Positions 1 through 14,487 of a DNA stretch of 64,000 bases are shown one piece after another. Made by a program: the position numbers and the translations under genes. The notes under the pieces were generated by a model, which searched no databases, was not told where the DNA came from, and saw only the letters and a list, made by a program, of their open reading frames with translations. How positions within the stretch are numbered: the stretch's first letter is position 1; each line of letters opens with the position of its first letter. Origin of the DNA: Scylla paramamosain (Eukaryota; Arthropoda; Malacostraca; Decapoda; Portunidae); the NCBI RefSeq assembly GCF_035594125.1, contig NW_026973738.1, positions 388,786 through 452,785 on the forward strand, given 5' to 3'.

Positions 1-2940
1 GCTATCAACCATATTTGTGAGTGTGAGCAGGTTTTTCTTTTAAAAGGAGAAAGGTGTGCTTAAGAATATGGCTGTGGGTCTCCAGATAAAAATTTTCAGG
101 TCAAGTTAATTGTAAAATGATTGCTATTACCATCCTACTGACTTCATCCAAGATCCGTGGGAGAGTAAAGAAATATCCACAACTGTGGCTGATGCCACTG
201 TTTAGTAAGGCTAACATTACATTTCTGCTGCATCATATCATATAAAAGCATAGCATAATAATGAACCATATTCTCATTTTCTTTAGAATTGTACCACACT
301 ATGATTTAATATTATATTGCAGTGCATGCTCTATTCATGGTTCATAAGAACCCAACCTAAGTTCAGCTCAATAATGTTTTCCCCAGTAAAAAAAAAAAAA
401 AACATTAAATGTGAATATGACATGCATGATTATGATAAATCTGATTTTTCTAGCCATGTATGATAAGAAATTGTTCATAAAAAATCAATAAATCATAAAT
501 TTTCCAAGGGTTACTGTAGTTAATGACTTGATACATGTTGCAATAACTACTTTGATTGTTTCCTTGTAAACTTATTATGCAGCCTGTTTATTGGTGCACT
601 GTATTTGTGTATATCTTCTATGGGTATGATCATGCTGATCATTGACCAATGAACCAAAACTAAAGTGGAAAGATCATATGTAGGCTTCACTTGCTACTGT
701 AAATATATATTTTTCTTTTTCTTGTTGCACCCAGCTAGAGTGGTTAATCCACTGAATGTCATATGAATCAACATACTTGGTGAAAGAATAGTAAAAGCAA
801 TGCTGGATACAGCAGCCATAGGAAGCAGCAATGTCATCAGATTGCTCATAACAACATGGCAGACATTTCATGGTCATCACTGTCTTAAAGAAAAAAAAAA
901 GCTACTTCTGTCAATATCAGTGAAGAAGGATGAGCAAGTATAAGCTGCAGCACTGAGCTATTGGCCACTCTTTGGAAATATAGAAATTTTTCTTGGATAC
1001 AGGTTTTTGCATCTGTGGAGGTTATAGTGAATAATATATGTTATTCAGTCCAAAACCAGTCAAATTAAACATCAGGTTTCTACTAACAAGACTAAGGATT
1101 CTGAAATATCCATGCCTTGTTGAAACCATGGAACAGTATTTAAAGGTATGTTCTACTTCTTTCAATTATATTGCTTCTAAGAGTATTAAAGAAGGGCTAT
1201 ATGGAAACATGCATGTATAAAGATGGTATTATGAAGGACAATATATAATTTGGATTTTCTATAAAACATATACATATGAAGTTGTCATTCAACATTTCCA
1301 TCTATCACATCTCTCTGTCAAATGTTTGATGTGGAAAAATAATGCTATAACTATCTCACTGGGTGTGTGAAGTTGCCAGTTAGAACAATTAATAAAATTA
1401 AACTTTGTGGCTGGGTGCAAATCACATGTGCATTCTCATTCAGGAAAGCTTGTATTTGACTCATGTAAGAAGTATAAAAGGAACAACTTAGACTATGTAA
1501 AAATGCATTTCTCAGTACATATATTTATCATGTCATTGTCTTACTCCATTCATATCAGATGTTTACTGAACATGTATGTAAAAATTATTTCCATGGAGAA
1601 GATGCTTGCTGTCTCATTGGTATTTTTTTCTAATACCTCATACATACTTAACCTGAGTGTTAAAGGTATTTGCAAAATTTATTAATTAAAAAAAAAATGT
1701 GTAAGCGTGCAGAAAAATCAACAATTGAAACCTGCAGAACATGTATCTGGGAGAAGTTTTTGCATGTCCAGTGTCCTGCCAGTGATTCAGTGACTTAACT
1801 CATTAATGAATTCTGTGTATTTTGTAAAAAATAATTATGAGTGCACTCATGCTGGATTTTATTTACAGTGGCAAACTCATTGTCTCTGAATCATACTGAT
1901 GTTGTTGTGATATACTAATATGATGGCTTGGTGCATAAGCACAAAAATAGCACTGCAATGGTAAGAATAAAATTACATGACAACAACAATAATCAGACAA
2001 CACTGAACAACACAGTAAGCATATAAGATACAAGGCAATGACTATGATAAGCAGAACACAAGTAAAAAAAGTTTCATGGATAAAGTAATTTTCTTTTTCC
2101 AACAGTGTATGCCTAATCACCTGTGGATTACTTCTTTAATTATCACTAAAAAATGCAAATGTTCTTATTTGTTCTAAAATTCAAATGATCTCATTTGTTC
2201 AATCATATTAGATTCCTATGGGATTGCATATAGGGAAGGTAACTGTGATTAAGATGAGAACATGAGATTGCAAACAGTGGCTGTGACTCAGAAGCATGCA
2301 GGTTGCAGATTCTATATGCAACCTCCTCCATTCAATCAATATGATGAATATGATTAGCATTTCATTAAGATGTGCTATTGACCTTCCCTATAGGCATGAC
2401 TAAATGAGTCCTTATTGTAGACAATATGAATCCTGCTGAAGGATTTCTGACGCTTTATTTAGTTCCTCACACTATAATTGATACCTGAGACAATTTTGGA
2501 CAATAGAAACTACTGTATTTCACTCTTGCTCTCTTGTGACAATATTTGGCTTAAATCTGGCTGCATCTAAATTATACTGATGTGGAAATATAGACTTGCA
2601 AGTCAGTATTAAATGCCAAATACTTATTCAAATACTTATTCAAAAGTAGACACTGAACAAAGATAGGTCAAAATAACCAAATTAGCATTAATTCGAATGA
2701 TATCTCATGTAGGACAATCTAAGTCTTTAACCAGGTAAAAGAATTTAACCTAACAGGTGGGGCAATGAGCATGCTAAGACTCATTACAATAGATTTAAGT
2801 AAAAAATTATAGACTTACAAAAGATATGGGCACAAACTGATTAAAGAGTACAGTAGTGGATAATTGGAAGAGACTTACCACACCTAATATAAAAAACAGA
2901 TTTATGTATGTATGTATGCACAAGTATGTATGTATGTATC
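1..2940. other. AT-rich non-coding stretch
   Basis: No gene is recognised here. The open frames are short, lack known domains and have the base composition of non-coding DNA. It contains short A-runs and one dispersed repeat copy, listed separately at 1893-1976. By position it lies downstream of the last visible Cadps exon, which is read on the minus strand, so it may be intron or intergenic. Confidence 0.5.
1893..1976. repeat. Dispersed ~80-bp repeat, copy 1
   Basis: This stretch is about 80% identical by eye to 9696-9776. Both read like TGATATA..AATATGATG, then GCTTGGTGCATAAGC and AAATAGCACT. The family is unknown. The second copy sits exactly between two LINE fragments of opposite orientation. 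Confidence 0.55.
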
Positions 2941-2945
2941 TGTCT

Positions 2946-3073
<128 letters not shown>

Positions 3074-3294
3074 CAACTCTCCCCTATTAGCAAGAAAGAC
3101 TTGTCATGCAATGCAAATTTTGTGCTTGATGAAGTTAGATTTAATCTTTTTAACAGAAAAGGGATTAGCTTCACAGATCACCCTGCCTTCCTTATTTAAA
3201 AAGAAAAAAAATCTTATATAGAAGCTTTGAAAGCAATACAAGCCTAATTCTATAAGCCTAAAAACAACAAAGCAGTATTATTTGTTAGACAAGC

Positions 3295-3298
<4 letters not shown>

Positions 3299-3342
<44 letters not shown>
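3299..3342. repeat. (CA)n microsatellite
   Basis: An uninterrupted CA array that abuts the 5' side of a LINE 3'-end fragment. A second CA array at 3497-3526 follows that fragment. Confidence 0.9.
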
Positions 3343-3346
<4 letters not shown>

Positions 3347-3492
3347 TGAACAAATGGAATGAACTCAGTGAAGATGTTGTAAATGACAAAATTGTCAGTA
3401 CTTTTAAGACCAAACTAGATAGATACGGAGACAGGATACTATGAGATTACTCCCCTCCCATAAACCACAACTAGGTAAATACAACTAGGTAA

Positions 3493-3528
<36 letters not shown>

Positions 3529-3530
3529 AG
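3343..3530 (+). mobile_element. 3' end of a CR1/L2-like LINE
   Basis: The plus strand can be read as VNKWNELSEDVVN followed by STFKTKLD, which matches the 'WN.L...VV...S...FK..LD' C-terminal tail typical of CR1/L2-group reverse transcriptases. It is followed by two tandem copies of ACAACTAGGTAAATAC and then a CA array. The same ending is seen at 59640 and, on the minus strand, near 62245, so this is a shared family terminus. Only about 150 bp are present, a normal 5' truncation. Confidence 0.65.
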
Positions 3531-3840
3531 CCTGATTAAAAACTGTGATCACATGATGATTGGTTGTTCCAGCTTTTTTATGGGTAGAAAAAAAGTTGGG
3601 TTAAGTTTGCATGGGTTTAACTGAGTTAGGTAACTTTACCTAAGCTATCCTAGCCCACCCCGAAATTTGCTTGTTTGACTAAACTTCATGTAATTAAAAA
3701 TCAGAAGCGTTTGTCTGACCACTGTATTGACCATTGTACACAGTGTCACTATGGTGTCTCAAATATATGCCTATTGATAATGGAACATGATTTCCTACCT
3801 TAAAGGATATGCTGGCTAACTCATGAATACTATGGCAAAG

Positions 3841-3917
3841 ATTTTACTTCGGCAAATCACTTGTCTGCTAGATGGTGCCGTTCACATGAGATACACTACA
3901 CTTTGCCACACAGTCAG
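3841..3917 (+). repeat. DIRS copy 1 left inverted terminal repeat
   Basis: It starts ATTTTACTTCGG. Bases 3841-3892 pair perfectly with 8787-8838 in the internal complementary region. Bases 3880-3917 pair perfectly with 9044-9081 in the right terminal repeat. Confidence 0.9.
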
Positions 3918-4040
3918 TTACTACGCAGACACCACACAAGTCGGACGTCGGTCCAGCCTCCTGTTCTGTTGTTACGACTTCTGTTATCGAGGAGTGATAG
4001 GAATATTACAGTTTTCTTGTTTGGATTGTGTATTATGGTT

Positions 4041-4280
4041 TCCATTACCTGTTATAAGGGTGGAATATTGTCTTGAGTTATCCGTTGCCTGATTATAGGG
4101 CGGAGTACTGTCTATGGATATCCGTTACCTGATAAGGGCGGAGTGTTGCCTACTTGAATCCGTTACCTGATTTAAGGGCGGATTATGGACTATAAATATC
4201 CGTTACCTTGTATAAGGGCGAATTATTGGTTATATGATATCCGTTACTTGGTATAAGGCGGATTATTGGCAAATATTTTA
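4041..4280 (+). repeat. Six tandem ~40-bp hairpin units in the DIRS leader
   Basis: Six consecutive units begin at 4041, 4081, 4121, 4159, 4199 and 4240. Each has the form TCCGTTACCTG, 4-7 bases, then GGGCGGA, followed by a less conserved T/A-rich spacer. The two conserved halves can pair as a 5-6 bp stem with G-U wobbles. In the first unit CCG/CGG is replaced by CCA/TGG, a compensatory change. The second DIRS copy has matching CCCGTTATCTG...GAGCGGG motifs in the same leader position. Confidence 0.85.
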
Positions 4281-4518
4281 TGCTATATATATATATAACA
4301 ATATTTGGGCACTCTCGTGAGCCGACATAGGTGCGAGATGGTTCCATCTTGTTACCCATTATTGGGGCAAGAGGAATATTGCCTTATTTACAAGCTTGGG
4401 GGCATTTGACTTCCCAGATTACTATAAGGAAGGAGTTTTTGATTTAAAGTTACCCTGTGTGTGAGGTTAAGGCACCCGTGGGGTTATAAAAGGAACTGCT
4501 GTTAAAAGGGGTGGCATC

Positions 4519-5781
4519 TTGTTAACATTAGCCGCCATGTCTAGGACGCCTTCTGATGCTTGCCCCAGTCCTGAGAGATTCAGAACTACCAGCATACCAC
4601 GCACCTCAGCTAAGGAAAAGGAATTACACAAGGGGAGTAAACATGAAGAAAGATCCAGATCTAAGAGCTGTTCTACTCGTCATGAGAGGTTAAGTTACTC
4701 TCGGTCACCTTCCCCTTCTCCAAAATACGCTGGTGAAGACAGCAATGCGCCTTCTTTGGGCATGATTATGGATGCTTTGACTGAGTTGAGGAAAGACATG
4801 GACAAGCTTAAGAAGGAAAATAGGGATGTGAAGTCACAAGCAGTTCATAACAATGCTCCCCAGTCGGTGTCAAATAATACTTTGATGCCTGATTCTCAGG
4901 AATCACAGGCAGGATTTTCTGGATTTAGAACTCCACTGAGGGAGGACAGTGATGAGGAAGAGGAAATCCAGAGGGATGTTCCTCATGATAGTATATTGTT
5001 ACAAGGTGCTAAGAATTATGGACCCATGGAAACTGTCTCAAAAGAACTTGACAAGGAAATTGCTGCAATGGTGAACCACCTGTTTATTAATGGCATGAGG
5101 CAGGAAGATTACAAAGCCATTGTAGAGGATGAGGTGACATTTAGACCAAATAACTGCCATGCATTAACTCAAATGGATTGCAACCCACAGGTCCTGGACG
5201 CACTGCCTGCAGAGGCAAAGATGGCAGACTTCCGCTTAAGGGAAGTGGGAAAAAAGATATTACCAAGGCAGCTACTATTGTTGTAAAATCGCTTACTGTG
5301 CTAGACAAGGTGGCACGTGATGAAGAGCACCAAATTACTGCAAATGAGGTGGCCATGCTCAATGGTGCATTAGCATTATTGGGTAATGCCCACTACAGAA
5401 ATAACTTGAACAGGCGACATATCATAAAGAGGGACATTAATCCCAAATATTCTCTTTGTGTGCTGACAAGGCTCCCATGACGGGTCTATTGTTTGGGGAT
5501 GACCTGTCACAAGCCAACAGAAATATTGAGGAGGCAGAAAGGCTGAAAACCAAATTCACTTTTAAGAAGCCTACATCTTGGACTGCAAGCAGTGGCAGAT
5601 TTGGTGGAGGTAAACAATGTAACTTTTTTGCCAAGGCCTCCTCCTGTGGATTCCCATCCAGATATCAGCCGTATGGTTTTAGCAGGATGCCCTCCAGTGG
5701 TGAACACAGGCGCTCCTACCCTGCTCAAGCTTGGACAACAAAAAACGTGAGAGGCCGGGGTCAACATATCCCCCGGCATTA
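4519..5781 (+). pseudogene. DIRS copy 1 gag-like ORF1, frameshifted
   Basis: This is the putative nucleic-acid-binding structural protein of the element. The first frame opens at 4519 and reads a charged, Ser/Arg-rich N-terminus. Next comes the block AAMVNHLFINGM, followed by a lysine-rich DITKAA segment, all matching the intact 430-residue protein of the second copy. The frame is lost at an A-run near 5250 (one extra A compared with the second copy) and again near 5450. The remainder, TGLLFGDDLSQ to a Gly/Arg-rich tail NVRGRGQHIPRH, is read in the frame ending at 5781. No zinc knuckle is visible. The C-terminal codons overlap the pol frame through the frameshift signal at 5740-5776. Confidence 0.85.
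5740..5776 (+). promoter_or_regulatory. Putative -1 ribosomal frameshift signal, DIRS copy 1
   Basis: Seen: the slippery heptamer A_AAA_AAC (5740-5746) lies in register with the gag frame. It is followed by an 8-nt spacer and a stem formed by CCGGGG (5755-5760) and CCCCGG (5771-5776). The -1 frame continues directly into the reverse-transcriptase domain (KKRERPGSTYPP...). Spacing and sequence match classical retroviral signals and are conserved in the second DIRS copy. Use of the site is inferred. Confidence 0.8.
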
Positions 5782-6895
5782 ACCCAGGTGAAAGAACAAT
5801 TTGAGGCTGGGCAACTTCACAAGTTTATCAATAAATGGCGTGTGATTACAAGTGACCTGTTCATTTTGGATATGGTGGAACATTGCCATCTGAATATAGA
5901 TGAAGCTAATATCGGATATTTATTTAGAGAGGATATAGAGTATGTCTTTAGTGAGGAAGATAAACTGATTATGCATTAGGAGGTAAAAAAATTGTTAGAG
6001 ATAAAGGCCATCATAGAGACACATGGACAGGATCAACAAATACTTTCACCAGTTTTTCTGAGGAAGAATAAGACGGGGGATTATAGGATGGTGTTAAATC
6101 TTGAAAACTGAACAGGCATGGAGAATATACTCATTTTAAAATGGAAAATTTTGAACAAGTATTACAGTTGCTTAGTCAAGGGGATTATATGGCTTCTATA
6201 GACCTTAAGAAAGCCTATTATTCAGTAAAAATTGCAGAGGAACAACAAAAATATATGTGTTTTAGATGGTTGGATAAGATTTACCAATTCACATGTCTAC
6301 CTAATGGGTTTTCGGATGGTCCTCGTCTATTTACAAAACTTCTGAAGCCAGTTTTCTCTACACTTAGGCATAAAAGCCACAACATCACTAGTTATATTGA
6401 TGATACGCTTCTGTATAGTAGCTCTTTGCCGAGATGTTTTGATTGCATGAATGACAACATTCAGTTGTTGCAGAGTGTAGGTTTCTGCATAAATGTGGAG
6501 AAATCTGTTTTAAGTCCCACTACGGGTATTGAGTATTTAGGTAACGTGATAGATTTGGTGGCCATGACAGTTACCTTGCCGGCGCATAGGAGGGATGAGA
6601 TTATACAGCATTGCTCTCTTTTAGTCAAGACATAGAAAAAATTAGAATTGTGGCAAGAGTGATTGGCCTGCTGGTGGCAGCAATCCCAGCTGTAGAGATG
6701 GGGAAGATGCACTATAGGAGGATGGAAAGAGCAAAGATCAAGGCTTTGGAAGAGGCATGTGGAGACTTTAATAGATGGATGAACATTACAGAGGAGATTA
6801 GAACAAATTTAAACTGGTGGATTAAGGAATTGGAGAATCAAAACAGGAAAATATTCAGAAATGCACCAGATACTGAGTTGTTCACAGATGCTTAA
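5746..6895 (+). pseudogene. DIRS copy 1 reverse transcriptase, disrupted
   Basis: This is the RT domain of a DIRS-type pol. Recognisable blocks in order are FEAGQLHKFI, SPVFLRKNK, MENFEQ, YMASIDLKKAYYSV, FTCLPNGFSDGPRLFTK, the catalytic YIDDT motif and VEKSVLSP..EYLGN. The usual FxDD/YxDD acidic pair is intact. Reading is broken by a TAG at 5977, a frameshift near 6108, a frameshift near 6620 and a TAA at 6893, each inside otherwise collinear homology with the open second copy. It would be made as a gag-pol fusion by -1 frameshifting. It is not functional as it stands. Confidence 0.88.
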
Positions 6896-6935
6896 AATCT
6901 AGGATGGGCAGGTTGCCAAAATAGCATCACTACCA

Positions 6936-8639
6936 ATGGCAGATGGTCCCCTGAAGAGGTGCGTTCGCACATTAATGCGTGAATTATTGGCTATGTTATT
7001 CTCATTGAGATCTTTTACACATCTCCTTAGAGGTTTACACGTCAGGGTGTTATGTGATAACACCACAGCGATTAATTACGTGAATGAGATGGGAGGTGTT
7101 AAGTCAATAGTTTGTGATGACATTAGTAGGAACATCTGGGAATGGTGTCTTAGTAATGGGGTATGGCTGACAGCTTCCCACATACCAGGCAAATGTAACG
7201 TCATGGCCGACGAGGCATCACGTTACTTTAATGACGGACATGAGTGGCAGCTGAATGAGATGATATTTAAGGAATTGTGTTCTATATTTGGGAATCCTTG
7301 TATAGACCTATTCGCTTCACGTTTGAACAAACAAATGACTCCATTCTGTGCATGGACACCAGATCCAGAGGCTGCATATATTGATGCAGTTACAATTCCG
7401 TGGGCTAAATTTAAATTGGTTTACCTCTTTCCTCCCTTCTCACTGATCTCTAGATGTCTGCTGAAGTTAAGGGAGGAAAGGACCAGAGGATGGATCATAG
7501 TGCCACTTTGGCCATCACAACCGTGGATGGGGGTGCTCCTTCGGATGCTAGTAGACGACCCTCGGGTCATACAGAGAAGGAAAAATGTGCTAATGCATCC
7601 GTCAACTGCTGAGGAACACCCAATAATGAAACACAAATTTGATGGCTTGTCAGTTGTCCGGAAACAACTTGGAGAACGTGGCATATCTAAAGAAGGTACG
7701 GAAATCATTATGGCCTCTTGGAAACCAGCAACAGGTAGACAATACAACACTCACATCAAGAGGTGGACACTCTTTTGTAGTAGAGGGAACATTAATCCCA
7801 TTGCACCATCTATAGCAGATATATTAAACTTTCTGTCTCGTAACTTTCAAAGGAATGTGGGTTATGAAAGCATTAACACAGTGAGAGGGACTCTATCTGC
7901 AATAGGAATTATGGTGGAAGGCTGCAGAGCGGGCAATCACCCACTTGTCAACAGATTTCTGCGGGGAGTCTTCAACTTACACCCTTCTACACCCAGGTAC
8001 GCAACGACCTGGGATGTGAAACTTGTATTACAAAAGATAAGACTCATGGAACCACTACACAGCCTAACACTGAAAGACTTATCGCTAAAAATGGTGATGC
8101 TGATGGCAATGACACAAGCAGCCAGGATCCAAACTTTGCACTTATTGTTGGTGAATATGGCATTTGGAGAAGAATCTGTTTCAGTTTTGTTAGGAGGTAA
8201 CATCAAGCAATGCAGGCCAAAATTTAATGTTCGTACTATTGTATTTAAAGCTTATCCTCAGGATTACAGATTATGTGTAGTTAAGGCTATGAAAGAATAT
8301 ATAGAAAGAACTGAGAGGCTAAGGACAGAATCTGGAAATGCAGATGGGAGACTACTCATAAGTTATATAAAACCCCATAGGGGTGTTTCTAAGGACATGG
8401 TGGCAAGGTGGCTTAAGACCATGTTATGTAAGTGTGGGATTGATACCAAGAGGTACACAGCAGGTAGTATTAGACCTGTGTCAGTGTCTAAGGCCAAGAC
8501 ACTGGATGTGCCTACTGCCACCATCATGGCAAAAGCTGGTTGGACGCAGGAAGCCACATTTGCTAAATATTATAATAAGGATATACAAGGGGAAATAGAC
8601 CCTTTTTCAAGAAGCAGTGCCAGGCTCAGTATAATGTAA
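6936..8639 (+). CDS. DIRS copy 1 RNase H / methyltransferase-like / tyrosine recombinase ORF
   Basis: The frame is open for 567 codons. It begins inside the RNase H domain (VLCDNTTAINYVNEMGG, ADEASRYF). It continues through a DIRS methyltransferase-like domain (IDLFASRLNKQ, PDPEA, LFPPFSLI, PLWPSQPW) and ends in a tyrosine recombinase (ASWKPATGRQYNTHIKRW, TQAARIQTLHLL, AGSIRP, GWTQEATFAKYYNK). The recombinase Arg in TQAAR, the Arg in SIRP and the terminal Tyr are present. The His expected three residues before the second Arg is Gly. Unlike copy 2, the recombinase is in the same frame as RNase H. The start codon at 6936 is an artefact: the true frame enters from upstream across a frameshift near 6965. 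Confidence 0.88.
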   Translation: MADGPLKRCVRTLMRELLAMLFSLRSFTHLLRGLHVRVLCDNTTAINYVNEMGGVKSIVCDDISRNIWEWCLSNGVWLTASHIPGKCNVMADEASRYFNDGHEWQLNEMIFKELCSIFGNPCIDLFASRLNKQMTPFCAWTPDPEAAYIDAVTIPWAKFKLVYLFPPFSLISRCLLKLREERTRGWIIVPLWPSQPWMGVLLRMLVDDPRVIQRRKNVLMHPSTAEEHPIMKHKFDGLSVVRKQLGERGISKEGTEIIMASWKPATGRQYNTHIKRWTLFCSRGNINPIAPSIADILNFLSRNFQRNVGYESINTVRGTLSAIGIMVEGCRAGNHPLVNRFLRGVFNLHPSTPRYATTWDVKLVLQKIRLMEPLHSLTLKDLSLKMVMLMAMTQAARIQTLHLLLVNMAFGEESVSVLLGGNIKQCRPKFNVRTIVFKAYPQDYRLCVVKAMKEYIERTERLRTESGNADGRLLISYIKPHRGVSKDMVARWLKTMLCKCGIDTKRYTAGSIRPVSVSKAKTLDVPTATIMAKAGWTQEATFAKYYNKDIQGEIDPFSRSSARLSIM

Positions 8640-8786
8640 GGTTTGCAATGTTATCAGCAGTAAAAATCATGTTCTATTTTCATAAATGACAATGGGGTTT
8701 TTGTAATAGGAACTTTTATTTACACCTATTTACAAAATGTGAAATTTGACAGAACCCTTTACATACAACACCCACATGACTTTAAA

Positions 8787-8930
8787 ATCTCATGTGAACG
8801 GCACCATCTAGCAGACAAGTGATTTGCCGAAGTAAAATTACAGAAGTACATGAGACTTACCGTAGGTTAGTTGAAATGTGCTTCGGATTTTGCGAGGCAC
8901 ATCACGTCTGCTAGATGGTAGAGTTCACAT
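8787..8930 (+). repeat. DIRS copy 1 internal complementary region
   Basis: It joins two complements head to tail: 8787-8838 complements the element's left end and 8836-8930 complements its right end. In the known DIRS model this region templates completion of the terminal repeats and formation of a circular intermediate. Both matches are perfect (52 and 95 bp). Confidence 0.9.
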
Positions 8931-9043
8931 GCCCTCCACTCCCTCCCTTTGTTAATTGATGATTCTTGGTTTACACAACAAAAATTCAAGGACTGGAAGG
9001 GTTGGGAGATAATATTTCATGTGGGTAGTTGTATCTTTAAAGG

Positions 9044-9168
9044 CTGACTGTGTGGCAAAGTGTAGTGTATCTCATGTGAACTCTACCATCTAGCAGACGT
9101 GATGTGCCTCGCAAAATCCGAAGCACATTTCAACTAACCTACGGTAAGTCTCATGTACTTCTGTAATT
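9044..9168 (+). repeat. DIRS copy 1 right inverted terminal repeat
   Basis: Bases 9044-9081 complement the inner left repeat and 9074-9168 complement the internal region. The outermost 60 bp, including GGTAAGTCTCATGTACTTCT, is nearly identical to the other DIRS copy, although the coding regions have diverged strongly. Confidence 0.88.
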
Positions 9169-9299
9169 ATCCTTAGACTTGTACTATTTTTATGTATTTT
9201 ATGCAAGAGGGACTCTAAGCAAGAGCAACAAAAGAGAAGAAAAAGCACAATAAAATACCAAAATCCCTAATGGACAGAGTCAAATGGATTATTCAGAAC

Positions 9300-9692
9300 T
9301 AGAAGAGAAATGTCTTAAAATCTCCCTCTTGAGTTGAATGACTTTCACTTATTCCAGCTTTCTGTGATTCCAGCCATAGCTAAGGGGAAATACAGAAGCA
9401 GACAGGGATTTCCAAAGTTTACCAGTAAAATGTGGTGAATGAGAATACTGGTTAACTATTGCATAAAAGTTGGACAGAATAGGGGTGAGAGAGTTGAAAA
9501 TCTTATGCAGTAAGGCCATGGGAGAAGTAGTGGGATGCAGTTAGTAAGATCAGAAGACCAGTTAATGTGAAAGTAGCAATAGAAGATAGCAAGAGATGCA
9601 ACCTTGTGGCAAAGAGAGGATGAAGATAGTCAGGTAGAGGAGAGGAGTTGATAAGATGAAGTGCTTTTGATTCCACCCTGTTCAAAATAGTA
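9300..9692 (-). mobile_element. 3' fragment of the Jockey/CR1-group LINE (copy A)
   Basis: On the minus strand it reads LNRVESKALHLINSSPL and following residues, collinear with the C-terminal part of the reverse-transcriptase ORF of the long copy at 14373-17660. It is degenerate, with no usable ORF. It stops where a dispersed repeat (9696-9776) begins, and on the far side a plus-strand fragment of the same LINE starts. Confidence 0.75.
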
Positions 9693-9695
9693 GTG

Positions 9696-9776
9696 TGAGT
9701 GTTGTTATGATATATCAATATGATGACTTGGTGCATAAGCAGGGAAATAGCACTCCACTCGTAACAACATAATTAC
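9696..9776. repeat. Dispersed ~80-bp repeat, copy 2
   Basis: Homologous to 1893-1976. It forms the boundary between LINE fragments A (minus) and B (plus). Confidence 0.55.
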
Positions 9777-9778
9777 TG

Positions 9779-10567
9779 TGACTTCAGATCTCTCTAAAAT
9801 TTCTGATTGGGGCAGAGTGAACTTAGTATTGTTCAATGCATCAAATTTTTCAGTAATACTCATGTCCCCCTCTTTTACATTGGATGTCCTCAGTCTGTCC
9901 TTTGCTTATAATCTAAACTGGAAATTTCACAGCTCATCTCTAGCTAAAACAGCTTCTATGAAGATAGGCATTCTGAGTTATCACTGCCAGTTTTTTCTCA
10001 TCACCCAGCTGCCAACTCTGTACAGGGACCTTATCTGTCCATGTATGGAGTACACTTCACATGTATTGCAGGGGGGAGAGTGGAGGGGGGGGAGAGGGGT
10101 GGGCATTCCATTCATACCACTCTTTTAGACAGGGTGAAATCAAAAGCATTTAATCTTATCAACTCCTCTCCTCTAACTGACTGTCTTTAGTCTCTCTCTC
10201 TCACTGCCACAATCTTGCATCTCTTGCTATCTTCTACTGCTATTTTTCATGCTAACTGTCCTTCTGACCTTGCTAATTGCATGCATCCCCTTTCTATTTT
10301 CTATTTCTATTTTCTCTCACCCATATTCTTTCCACCTCTCTAATGCAAGAGTTAACCACTATTCTTAATCATTCATCTCTTTCTCTGGTAAATTCTGGAA
10401 CTTCCTGCCTGCTTCTCTTTCAAGAGGGAGGTTTGAAGACACTTATCCTCCACTATTTGATAATCACATTTGATTTTCCTTTGGGAACTGACACTCATGT
10501 GGTCCTTTTTTTTTTTCAAATTGGTATTATCCATTACCAATATCCCTCTTACATAAAAAAAAAAAAA
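9779..10567 (+). mobile_element. 3' half of the Jockey/CR1-group LINE with poly(A) tail (copy B)
   Basis: The plus strand reads [21 protein letters not shown], collinear with the long LINE copy. It continues through a degenerate C-terminus to the conserved 3' untranslated end and a 13-14 nt A tail at 10554-10567. It is riddled with frameshifts. It includes the 3' end, as copy A does, so the two are independent insertions rather than one 5'-inverted copy. Confidence 0.75.
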
Positions 10568-14374
<3,807 letters not shown>

Positions 14375-14487
14375 TTTTTTTTTTTTTTTTTTTTATGTAG
14401 GAAGGATACTGGCCAAGGGCAACAAAAATCTAATAAAAAAAAAATGCCCACTGAAATGCCAGTCCCTTAAAAGGGTCAAAGCAGTGG

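Larger units (their letters stand above)
3841..9168 (+). mobile_element. DIRS-type tyrosine-recombinase retrotransposon, copy 1 (degenerate)
   Basis: The element has the complete DIRS layout: left terminal repeat, leader with tandem hairpins, gag, RT/RNase H/methyltransferase-like pol, tyrosine recombinase, internal complementary region and right terminal repeat. The left terminus 3841-3892 is perfectly complementary to 8787-8838. The right terminus 9074-9168 is perfectly complementary to 8836-8930. The repeats also pair with each other (3880-3917 with 9044-9081). Gag and RT carry several frameshifts and stops, while the RNase H-to-recombinase portion is open for 567 codons. No target-site duplication is seen, as expected for recombinase-mediated insertion. 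It is clearly related to, but diverged from, the minus-strand copy at 18014-23394. Confidence 0.93.

Noticed and set aside
4041..4280. A CRISPR-like array (regular repeats and spacers)
   Set aside because: Units are imperfect, spacers short and similar, and the context is a retrotransposon leader in an animal genome.
9300..10567. A single LINE insertion with 5' inversion (twin priming)
   Set aside because: Both the minus and plus pieces include the LINE C-terminal/3' region, so they are separate copies.
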